From: Rachicladosporium sp. CCFEE 5018
Lineage: Eukaryota > Ascomycota > Dothideomycetes > Cladosporiales > Cladosporiaceae
Assembly (NCBI GenBank): GCA_002077045.2
Contig: KZ111158.1
Location: 612,210-676,209, forward strand
Reading direction: 5' to 3'
DNA: 64,000 nt
The notes below the pieces were generated by a model, which saw only the letters and a list, made by a program, of their open reading frames with translations, did no database searches and was not told the origin of the DNA. Both the position numbers and the translations under genes were made by a program. Below are positions 1 to 8,594 of this stretch, piece after piece. Within the stretch, counting starts at the first letter, position 1. Each line of letters begins with the position of its first letter.

Positions 1-402
1 AATATCTTGACGCAAATCATAATTCACGCCGCGGTCATTTCCGAGTGCGTGACTTGCCTGAAGCCCTTCCTACAGACCTTCCACGAAGGCGTCGCCATGC
101 CTGGAGGAGGCTCAAACTACTGGGGCGCTCTCACGAACGTCTCGCAGATGCCGCAAAGCAAGTCTGGAGGGACACAGGAGAGCAGGAAGAGTCGGATCAA
201 GTTCGCTGAGAGAAGCTGGCAGGAGAATAGCGGGAATCATGGACTTCGGCCGCTCGCGGACCGAGCAACGATCACCACGAAGATCATGTCTGATCGCAAG
301 GAGCGCCAGAGTCAACGGGCGGAGGGCGATGACGATATCGAGTTGCTGCCATCGAGCGCGATCCATGTACAGAGAACGACGACAGTGTCGGCTTTCCGGT
401 AG
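1..402 (+). CDS. 3' fragment of a fungal multi-pass integral membrane protein (rhodopsin-like family), partial
   Basis: An open frame enters from the left edge and stops at 400-402; its start lies outside the window. The first 30 or so residues are hydrophobic and contain ISECVTCLKPFLQTFHEG, resembling the last transmembrane helix and the LKPFL element of the large ascomycete family of seven-helix 'rhodopsin domain' membrane proteins. A hydrophilic tail rich in Ser, Arg and Gln follows and ends in HVQRTTTVSAFR, the kind of variable cytosolic tail seen in that family. The family assignment rests on this short stretch only. The function of most family members is unknown, so none is proposed. 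An opposite-strand ORF (112-627) has no recognisable features and was not preferred. Confidence 0.5.
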   Translation, partial: NILTQIIIHAAVISECVTCLKPFLQTFHEGVAMPGGGSNYWGALTNVSQMPQSKSGGTQESRKSRIKFAERSWQENSGNHGLRPLADRATITTKIMSDRKERQSQRAEGDDDIELLPSSAIHVQRTTTVSAFR

Positions 403-766
403 ATCTAGACTTGAGACAGGTGTACTGTTCAGCGAATCCAATGCTCCCTTTTGAAGCCCGGCCTGTGAGCCATTAATGGGTGGCTGCGGTGAATGTGCAG
501 TCTTGGTGCCCAAACGCGACAAAGTCAATATCCCGATATATCCGATGGCCGTACAATCATTCTCCTTTGCCGCTGTACATGCTATCGAGAAGCAGTTCAG
601 CACAGAAGTTCGTCTTCGTTCTTGCAAGCGTTCGTAGAACTAAGGTACTCTTGCGCTTCCAAGTGAACTCCGGCCTGTGAACTCCGACTTCACCTGGCTG
701 CATCCCACACAGCTACCCATTGTGGTCTTTTGATACGATTCAATTTCCTCACTTTTAGCAGCAAGG
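403..766. other. Intergenic, nothing recognised
   Basis: This is the interval between the partial membrane-protein gene and VPS29. No conserved ORF, RNA gene or repeat was seen. It should hold the 3' UTR of the left gene and the VPS29 promoter. Confidence 0.5.
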
Positions 767-1565
767 ATGTCGTCGCGCTTAGTACTGGTCATTGGCGACC
801 TGTTCATACCTGATCGTGCGATAGTGAGCTCACATGCCCACGTTCAATCCGCCACAGACACGCCAGGCTGACGACATGGCCAGGACATACCAGCAAAGGT
901 AGCTCGATCGTGAACATCTACTCCACCCGAGCACCACACTCACGCCCTCAATATAGTTTAAGAAACTCCTCTCCCCCGGCAAGATCGGCCAGATCCTCTG
1001 CCTTGGCAATCTCACCTCCCCGAGCGTGTACACCTTTCTCCGCAACCTCGCACCAGACCTCCAGCTCGTAAAAGGCGACTTCGACATTGCGCTCTCCACT
1101 CCCGCTGCCCCTACCGCCTACCAGGCTCCCGGTGCGCCTCAAAGCGATGCCGCCTTCCCCATCCCCACCGCCCTGTCTAAAGTCGTCACCCACGGCTCCC
1201 TCCGCATAGGCTTCACGCACGGCGACTCGATCGTCCCGCCCGGCGACCCAGATGCGCTACTCATAGCCGCCCGTCAAATGGACGTAGACGTGTTGTGCTG
1301 GGGCGGGACGTGCAAGTTCGAGGCGTACGAGATGGAGGGGAAGTTCTTCGTAAACCCCGGGAGCGCCACGGGGGCTGCGAGCTGGAACGATGAGACGCTG
1401 GGGAGTGATGAGGAGGAGGACAGGAACACGCCGAGCTTTGTGTTGATGGATGTGCAGGGTGATGTGCTGGTGTTGTATGTGTATCAGTTGAAGAGGGACG
1501 GGGAGGGGGTGGAGAGTGTGGGAGTGGAGAAAGTGAGCTTTAGGAAGGGCGCGACGGGGGTGTAG
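767..1565 (+). CDS. VPS29: Vacuolar protein sorting protein 29 (retromer subunit), three exons with a 15-nt microexon
   Basis: VPS29 is the metallophosphoesterase-fold subunit of the retromer cargo complex (VPS26-VPS29-VPS35), which recycles receptors from endosomes to the Golgi. Exons are 767-823, 884-898 and 957-1565, giving 226 residues. The N-terminus reads LVLVIGDLFIPDRA, then the microexon supplies DIPAK, and exon 3 continues FKKLLSPGKIGQILCLGNL, which rebuilds the family signature without a gap. Later motifs are VKGDFD, RIGFTHGDSIVPPGD, DVLCWGGTCKFEAYE and KFFVNPGSATGA. The acidic insert near residue 175 (GSDEEEDR) is a fungal elaboration. The first metal-site motif is GDLF where animals have GDLH. 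VPS29 is regarded as a scaffold, so this need not affect function. The introns are 60 and 58 nt and the first has a CTGAC branch point. Confidence 0.95.
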
Positions 1566-2478
1566 GAGAGACAGGTAGTGTATGCACACTGTCTGTTATC
1601 TGTCGCATACGCTGCTGCAAGTTCCGTTAAGAAGTGCGGAACAACAACGCAGCCCCTCGCCTCTCCTACCCGCGCAAAACGAAATTCCCCACCTCCACCA
1701 GAATGACAAGAACCTTACCCGCAAGCCTGCGTGGGATGGGAAAGTACTCATCGACGGCCATCAGCTCGGCGGCTGGGACTAGCACACATCGGAATTCCTT
1801 TATTACTGACATTGGTATGTATTTGCCCAAGCATGATATCCATGGCAGGCTAACGGATCGAACTTGGGTCAATGAGGAGAATGCCCTTGGACTTAACAGC
1901 TGTGCGTGCGTCTTATCGTTGAGCCAATATAACCTCGATTTGGATTCTGGAGGAGGTGGTGGGGAGGGTGGTTATAGTGTGAATATGCGGAGGGTCACGT
2001 GTTAGTGACTTGATGTCTCGCGAAGTGGATTTGCAGAGCTCTGTGTATTGATTCTTTGACTGCAGCGTACTACTGTGGTGGTATACTGGTTGTGAGTGGG
2101 TAGATGTGGTGGCTGTCACAGATCGCCGTCCGCAACCCTCGAAGCCATGTCATCTCCCATCACGTGGTCCGCTGCTGCGTCTATCTCCAGACAGACACGG
2201 TACGTCGGAGCAATCTAGCCATACTCGGAGTGAATCAAAGGTCCAACTGTTCATCACTACGACGCATCATGCCAGCCTTGCACGATACTAACATCGTGAC
2301 TGCCCTACTCAAAGCAACCACAATGGTTACTGGCCACCAACTCCCTGGCGGGCGGTCTTGTCGAGTGGTGCATATTCAAAGACAGAACCATTGCTACTTT
2401 GTGCATTGTCATGGCTTCCAACTACGGAGTTGTGTATGGCGCCATCTTCGCCTTGCCGAAAAGCTCTGCAAAAAGCCC
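1566..2478. other. Intergenic between VPS29 and the NCBP3-like gene (tail to tail)
   Basis: A gap of 913 bp between two converging genes. Several overlapping ORFs occur here (for example 1634-2005 and 2104-2712), but none has family motifs and those near 2400 are continuations of reading against the NCBP3-like gene. No repeat or RNA gene was recognised. Confidence 0.4.
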
Positions 2479-4038
2479 TCAAAACAAATCCTCCGCCCTC
2501 CTCCGCCCATTCGTCCTCCCGCCCAGCCGCCCTTCAAACAGATCCGGCTTCCCATTCACCTGCACCCCAGTCTTCACAGGGAACAGCTCCCTCGCCAACC
2601 CACTCCCCTTCGCCGCACTCGCCCCTCGGATCGAGAAGTCCGAATCAGCTTTCTCCGCCCCTGCACCCTTGAAACTGAACCCTTCAACCGCCACCTGATC
2701 GCCCTGCCTTAAGCGCCCATCGCCATTACCACTCCCGCCATTAATCCTTGCGAACAAGTCCCTTCCAGCCTTTGGCTTCTCTGCTCGTCCTGACGCTCGA
2801 TCCGGACCTGCTTGATCATAAGTATGCGGCGACTCGTCAACGCCGTCTAAGTGATACTTGCCGATAGCTGTTGCGAGCTCGTTATGCCCTACCACTCTGG
2901 CGTCCTGCCGCTTATGCTGCGCTTTGTCCGGAAAGAGCTCCTTGGCGCTGTTGGTCGCTGCTGTGCGGTCGAAGAGATCGGGCTTAGCTGTGCCGTTTGT
3001 GAGAGCTGAGGAGGGTCGAGAGGGAAATAGCTCTTTGCGACGCTGCTCAAGGGTGTTGCGATTGTCTTGGTCGCGGGACACAGGACGTCGGAAAGGTGAG
3101 CGGGAGCGGTGCCGTGCAGTCTTGCGGTATGGTTGCTCTTCGCTGAAGCCGAAGCGGCCGTCACCGTCACGGGCTGGAGAAGCGCTTCTGTCGCGCTGGA
3201 GGCGGCCGTTCGACTTGCCAGCGAGGAGGTCGAGAGTGGGTTCGTACTGACGGAGCGTCCTGCCATGACCCTCTGATGATGCGTAGCTGTCGCGGCGTGG
3301 TATCGAGTCTCGCAATGGTGCTGGTCTGGGTGACGGTGCATCATCGTAGAGATCTTCGTTGAAGGGCGTGCCCTGTCCCGATCCTCTGCGCGCCAGCCTC
3401 TCGTCCACATCACTGTACCCTCGATCCATGCGCGGCCTCTTGTTGTTGTAGCCTCCCCTCCCACCACTCCCTCTCCCACGATCATCATACCTCCTCTTCC
3501 GTATGCGGTTCTCAGGATCATACTCCGGATTCATCAAGTAAAACCGGCTCCTATCCTTCGCGCCCTTGACCTTCACATCCGACTCCGTCGCATACCGCAT
3601 CTGCAGCTGTGTCTCCGGTAGCTCATTGAACGCCTTCACGGCCCTCAGCGCCAGCGCATCGCTCTCCTCCACCTCCGCCAAAGCCGCCATAGCGCTTGCC
3701 GCCGCATCGTCCGTGTCGAAGACTAGGTTCGCGCTCGTGTCATCAATCCACTGCAGCTTGCCGTAGAGCGTCATATCGCAGTACTCGCGCACCGCAGCCT
3801 CGATGCGCGCTGTGGTGAGGTTGTCTAGTCCGCGCAAGTGGATCTTGTTGCGCACTATGCCGTCTGGGTCGACCTCGCCCTCCTCTGGCGCTTGCTGGAC
3901 GCCGTTCATGGAGTCTGTGTCGCCGACTTGCTGCACGGCGAGGTGCTGCGCATTGATCGCCTCGGCTTGGGCGCGGAGCCTGGCGAGATCGGGGTCCTCC
4001 ATGTCGATATCCATGTCGATGTCCATGTCGCCGTCCAT
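2479..4038 (-). CDS. Nuclear cap-binding protein subunit 3-like (NCBP3 family) RNA-binding protein
   Basis: A single-exon gene of 519 residues. The N-terminus has the repeat MDIDMDIDMED and an acidic EEGEVDPDG stretch. It is followed by an RRM-like region of about residues 60-175: NKIHLRGLDNLTT, a WIDD tetrad (NCBP3 proteins carry WLDD here), NLVFDTDDAAASAMAAL and the family element DRSRFYLMNPEYDPENR. The rest is a long low-complexity tail rich in Arg, Ser and Gly, with repeated ELFP/DLF elements (KELFPSRP, KELFPDK, RDLFARI, RELFPVK, RAEDLF at the C-terminus). In animals NCBP3 binds capped RNA with NCBP1 and helps mRNA export. A similar nuclear role here is inference. The repeated (K/R)xLF motif could be a linear binding motif and is worth testing. 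Confidence 0.85.
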   Translation of the reverse strand: MDGDMDIDMDIDMEDPDLARLRAQAEAINAQHLAVQQVGDTDSMNGVQQAPEEGEVDPDGIVRNKIHLRGLDNLTTARIEAAVREYCDMTLYGKLQWIDDTSANLVFDTDDAAASAMAALAEVEESDALALRAVKAFNELPETQLQMRYATESDVKVKGAKDRSRFYLMNPEYDPENRIRKRRYDDRGRGSGGRGGYNNKRPRMDRGYSDVDERLARRGSGQGTPFNEDLYDDAPSPRPAPLRDSIPRRDSYASSEGHGRTLRQYEPTLDLLAGKSNGRLQRDRSASPARDGDGRFGFSEEQPYRKTARHRSRSPFRRPVSRDQDNRNTLEQRRKELFPSRPSSALTNGTAKPDLFDRTAATNSAKELFPDKAQHKRQDARVVGHNELATAIGKYHLDGVDESPHTYDQAGPDRASGRAEKPKAGRDLFARINGGSGNGDGRLRQGDQVAVEGFSFKGAGAEKADSDFSIRGASAAKGSGLARELFPVKTGVQVNGKPDLFEGRLGGRTNGRRRAEDLF

Positions 4039-4648
4039 CTTGGCGATGTGCGGCGGAGAACCGTCGGCAAAGATCTACGTTCGAGGTCCAATGCACAAGT
4101 CACAGCGACCTAAGCTCCGATGTGTGAAAGTGTGCCTCCTTGTTCGGGAGAGTAGAGACAGTGGTGTCGGTAGGATAGTGTGCAGATCACGCTAGCTAAG
4201 GAGGCAAGCAACAAGCAATAGCACGTGCAACAATGTATATGTGAATCTATGCAATCACGGATCGCAACGAGTCACGAGAGGGGTACAGCAGTGAAGTCAC
4301 GGCGGCTGTGAAGTTGAAGCTTGACCTGCCAAGGCTACAGTGATCGACATGTCTCAGCCCTACGGCATTGTCTACGAGTAGAGGGCTTATATCTGATGCA
4401 GCGTTCTCGATGGCAGCAAGCGAATGCTGCCTGCCCGTCCTAGGCGGCGGTCCAACCCCATCTTTGCTCGTCGAAAGGACATGTTGCAGACGCAACTTCC
4501 GAAAGCGCATGCCCTGACAGCGCATCGTGGGGCGTACCTGACGGCAGTGAATCGAGCGCATACTCGTCGGTGCCCGCCCATATGACAGATCATCCCTACG
4601 CGCAAGTGCAGACGTATGTGTGTGCTCGTGGACGCACGGTGGCCGCCC
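4039..4648. other. Intergenic between the NCBP3-like gene and SKI8
   Basis: A stretch of 610 bp holding the promoter of the NCBP3-like gene and the 3' flank of SKI8. The ORFs here are short and overlap the last SKI8 exon or its intron. Nothing else was recognised. Confidence 0.4.
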
Positions 4649-5854
4649 TCAGGTCCCGCTTGCTTCTCGATAGAAGCTGAGACTGCGTCCAGCCCCTGCA
4701 GCGACAAACATTTCATTCCTAGTAGACAAAGTCAGCAACTGAAACATCGTGATCGTATATTCAAGCGCACTCACCTCGCACTAGCAGACTTAGGTAGCCA
4801 CTTGACCGCCCACAGACACTTCTCGCTTTCCGTCTGTGTGGCCACGCATTCCCTGCGGTCGAGTGACCAGATCTTGGCCTTGCCATCGTATGACCTGTGC
4901 AATATCAGCGTTTCAACTTGACATTTACAAGTGGAGCTGTCCACTCACCCGCTAAGCAGATACTCCCCACTCCAATTCCAGCTCAAGCTCATGATCCAAC
5001 TCGAGTGTCCCGTCAGGTTCGCCACCTGCTTGCCAGACTGTGTATCGTAGAGCGCAATAAGTCGCGCATCGCCAGCTGCTGCCAGGTACTTGTTCGCAGG
5101 GCTGAACGCTACTGCTCGTACTGGCTTGACCAGACCGCTGAGAGAGTGTGCGAGTCGTTTCGTGGCGTTGTTGAAGATGTAGACGCTGCCGTTCTGGTGA
5201 CCGGAAGCAGTCATTTCGCCATTGGGAGACTGCTCGCGCCGATTAACATAAGCCGAAAGTCCCTGGGAAAGGCGTTACTGACGATATCGACACACATCCC
5301 AAAGCTGCCCTTGGTCTCGAATTGCACAACTTTCGTCGCATTCTTGGTTTCGCCAACGATCTTGGAAATATCGTAGACGTTCACTCGGCCATCGTGTGTC
5401 GTAGCTGCGAGGAACAAACCATCGGGACTGAGTGCCAGCGCCCATTGCTCGCCTGCCTTGTCATCTACACACGTTAGTGGGACCTGGAAAGCAAGAGCGT
5501 GGACTACCCACCCTTCAACGTCCCCCGCAGCGTCCACTCCTCCCCCCCATCATTCACCTCCCAAACCTTAACATCACCCTCAAACCCCGAAGTGGCAAAC
5601 ACCTTCCCCTCAGCAGCAGCGCACACATGATGACAACCTAGCGCATGTGCATTTTCGAGCGTTTGCGAAAGTGGGAACGGGTTCTCTTCGACTGCGCTAT
5701 CCGCGTGAATTTGTGTGCCCGTGGCGGTCGAGTGGATTTTGATCGATGATGATCCGGATGCTGAGATCAGGGCTGTGGGTGTGACGGCGAGGCTGAAGAT
5801 GTCGGTGATGTGGGCGTCGGGGATTGTGTGCGTTTGGAGGAATTGTTTGGACAT
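4649..5854 (-). CDS. SKI8: Superkiller complex WD40 subunit SKI8 (Rec14-like), five exons
   Basis: SKI8 is the WD40 subunit of the Ski2-Ski3-Ski8 complex that feeds mRNA into the cytoplasmic exosome. In several fungi the same protein also acts in meiotic double-strand break formation (Rec14/Rec103). Exons on the minus strand are 5854-5512, 5464-5283, 5229-4949, 4894-4775 and 4718-4649, giving 331 residues. All junctions keep frame. The start MSKQFLQTHTIPDAH and the blades GSSSIKIHST, GFEGDVKVWEV, THDGRVNVYDI, GHQNGSVYIFNN, GDARLIALYDTQSGK, HSSWIMSLSWN and DGKAKIWSLD follow the family order. Donor two is GTCAGT. The last exon is only 70 nt and ends in SFYREASGT. The size is normal for the family. 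Confidence 0.9.
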
Positions 5855-6105
5855 TGTGAGTTGGATGAGATGTCTACATCATGATTTTGAGGAAATTCTA
5901 AGATATGATGTTGGATTCGCGATCGCGTTTGAAGGTGGACTACATACATCACGTTGGAGACACGATGTCACATGCTCTGAGGAGTCGATATGTTTTGAAC
6001 ATGATTGTGTTGAATAATGTTCTACATGCGCCTTGCAAACTCGGCGACTTCCGCTATGCTCAGATACGCAGATAAGATCGATGAAGCCTTCATAGTTCAC
6101 GCTGT

Positions 6106-6674
6106 TCACGTCTTCGCCAAGTCTTCCACGTCCTCCTTCAACAGCGGCTTCCGTCCAGCCTTCTGCAGCCGCTCATTCATCTCGTCCCATTGAGTATCCT
6201 TCTGCGCCTTGACCTCCGCCTCAGTCTTAAATCCATTCCCGAACCACTGCCGTATGCTCTGCACACAGTACGGACACAATACATGCGCTCGTTTCAACTT
6301 CCCACACGCGCTACACTTGTTGAGTGCTGTGACGTCCTTCAAGCCTTTGCCTGCCATGAATCGATGTCGCTTCTTCCTGTGGGATTGTGAGTACGCGGTC
6401 ACATGCTTGAATGGCCGTGGGCAGCATACATGTGACTTGTCTTCTTCTTCGGCACTGCACGTAGGATCCCCTCCCATAGTCCCTCTAGTATTCCAGGTAT
6501 CGGAATGAGTGCTGCCGGGAGTAGACTCGATCGCGATTGCCAAAGCGAGGCAATGCGACTGGCGACATGGCTTCGGCTGGTCGTTCGGGGGAATTGTGGG
6601 AGGAGCGTCGCGCGCGCAACTGGGAGGAACGCGGCGAGAAATGATGGCGATGGAGCTATGTGGCAGGCGGCCAT
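6106..6674 (-). CDS. MRPL32: Mitochondrial large-subunit ribosomal protein bL32m
   Basis: A subunit of the mitochondrial 54S ribosomal subunit. Exons are 6674-6430 and 6376-6106, giving 171 residues. The start at 6674 (MAACHIAPSPSF) gives an Arg/Ser-rich mitochondrial presequence; an upstream in-frame ATG at 6740 is possible. The mature part begins around LWEGILRAVPKKKTSHM, crosses the intron to KKRHRF and MAGKGLKDVTALN, and carries the zinc ribbon CSACGKLKRAHVLCPYC with two CxxC pairs. In yeast the precursor is cut by the m-AAA protease, and the long N-terminal region here is compatible with that. The 53-nt intron splits an ATG codon. The gene is head to head with CDC10. Confidence 0.93.
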
Positions 6675-7041
6675 GATGGAGGGCGTAAACGTTATATTGT
6701 AACCGCGCTGTCGTACTGAACTGTACCGAGCAAGCTTCAATGTTCATCTATGGGATGCCGATCGGAAGTGCCTCGGTACGTTCCGATTGGCCAGCTCTAT
6801 TCCCCTTTCCCTGGATACGCCAAACTAGCAATCGCAACTGCCATTTCATAACGGCGTTATCACTTTCTACTCATTGCGCCCACCACCCTCCTCCAAGTCT
6901 ACGACACGACCACATTCACAGTGACTATCGCCTCTACCAGTTGCCGAAGCCATTAGCTGCGTCCCCTGCGTCTCCTCACGCTACGAGCAAACAGCGGTAT
7001 CGCGCAACGACCCCATCTCGGCCAAGTACACGAACGACACA
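6675..7041. promoter_or_regulatory. Shared upstream region of MRPL32 and CDC10
   Basis: A 367-bp region between two divergent start codons. It must contain the promoters of both genes. It is pyrimidine-rich toward CDC10 (runs such as CCACCACCCTCCTCC). No specific factor site is claimed. Confidence 0.5.
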
Positions 7042-8594
7042 ATGGCTTCAGTTGGATCGCCCCAGCAAGCCCACCCGACCGGCAGCGTGTTCCCAAAGAG
7101 CCATGTCGGTTTCGACAGCATCACCCAGCAGATCGAGAAGAAGTTGGTGAAGCGGGGGTTTCAGTTCAATGTCATCTGCGTTGGTAAGTCAAAGTCACCC
7201 GTACGCGCGTTGAGAAGGAAGCGGTAGCGGCGGCGGCAGCAGCAGTATACACTGCAGGCATACAGTGAAGAGGACACACGAGCTAGAAAGGCGGCATGCA
7301 TTAGCTACTGCTTGGGCGCGGCGAAGTGCAGTCCCATTGCGGTGCCTGGGGCTTTGAAATCGAGAACAGGAGCTTACAACCTCCTTCTACAGGTCAGACC
7401 GGTCTCGGCAAGTCGACACTCATCAACACGATCTTCGCATCCAACCTCGTCAAGTCAAAAGGCCGCCTCTCCCCGGCTGAGCCCATCCGCCAGACAACCG
7501 AGATCCAGGCGGTCACCCATGTCATCGAGGAAAACGGCGTGCGTCTGCGTCTGAATATCGTCGATACGCCAGGCTATGGCGACCTTGTCAATAACGACCG
7601 CTGCTGGGATCCGATCGTCAAGTACATCAAGGACCAGCATTCAGCGTACCTGAGGAAGGAGCTTACCGCACAGCGTGAGCGCTACATCCAGGATACCCGC
7701 ATTCACTGTTGTCTGTACTTCATCAGCCCATCCGGACATGCTCTGCGCCCCATTGATATTGTGGTGCTGAAGAAGCTGAGCGAGACTGTCAACGTGGTCC
7801 CCGTCATCGCAAAGGCCGACTCCCTCACACTTGAGGAGCGCCAGGCGTTCAAGGATCGCATCAAGGAAGAGTTTGCGTTCCACAACATCAGGATGTACCC
7901 CTATGACAATGAGGAGTACGATTCTGAGGAGGCTGCTCTCAACTCGCAGATCAAGGACATCATTCCATTCGCTGTGGTCGGGTCAGAGCACACCATGAAC
8001 ATCAATGGGTGAGTCGAATTGGGGACTAGTCGTACCAGCAATTGCTGACAAGTTCACAGCCGCAATGTACCAGCCCGCCAGAACCGATGGGGAACGATCA
8101 ACGTGGAGGACGAGAGACACTGCGAATTCGTCTACCTCCGCGACTTCCTCACCCGCACACATCTGCAAGACCTGATCGAGACCACCAGCCAGATCCACTA
8201 CGAGGGTATGTCATGGCTCACCAAGCGCTGAAGAAGCCACCCACTGACCGTGCATCACAGGCTTCCGCGCTAAACAGCTCATGGCCCTCAAGGAGTCCTC
8301 AGCACAGATGGGCGCCGGCGGCTCGCGGCCTATCTCGCCTTCGGCAGAACGTGAACTATCACGCGGCAGCGGCGTCCCTGGTGCCAACCGCATGACTATG
8401 AACGGGTACTAGATCGTCCATGCTTCGTCCACTGACTCAGCAGCACTTATCAAGTATTACTATCTATCACCGACCAAACCGTGCTTGTCGTACTAACACG
8501 TGGCTACAGCCCACCTCAATACCAGAATCATCAAAGCATGAAGAATGTTGGCACGCCGAGCCATGTGCGCGCGTTCGCTGCCAGCCAGGGCTGA
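7042..8594 (+). CDS. CDC10: Septin CDC10 (AspD type), five exons
   Basis: Septins are GTP-binding proteins that polymerise into filaments at the septum and hyphal neck. Exons are 7042-7183, 7393-8008, 8060-8205, 8261-8405 and 8510-8594, giving 377 residues. Key motifs are SHVGFDSITQQIEKKL, the P-loop GQTGLGKST, DTPGYGD (switch II), AKADSLT (G4), the septin unique element ending RTHLQDLIETTSQIHYEGF, and no C-terminal coiled coil, which is the CDC10 hallmark. Intron 1 is 209 nt, long for this window, and contains a CGG/CAG run. The last intron has a perfect TACTAAC branch site at 8491-8497 and is followed by an exon ending SHVRAFAASQG. If that intron is kept, the protein stops at 8410-8412 after MNGY, so two C-termini are possible. 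Confidence 0.93.
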
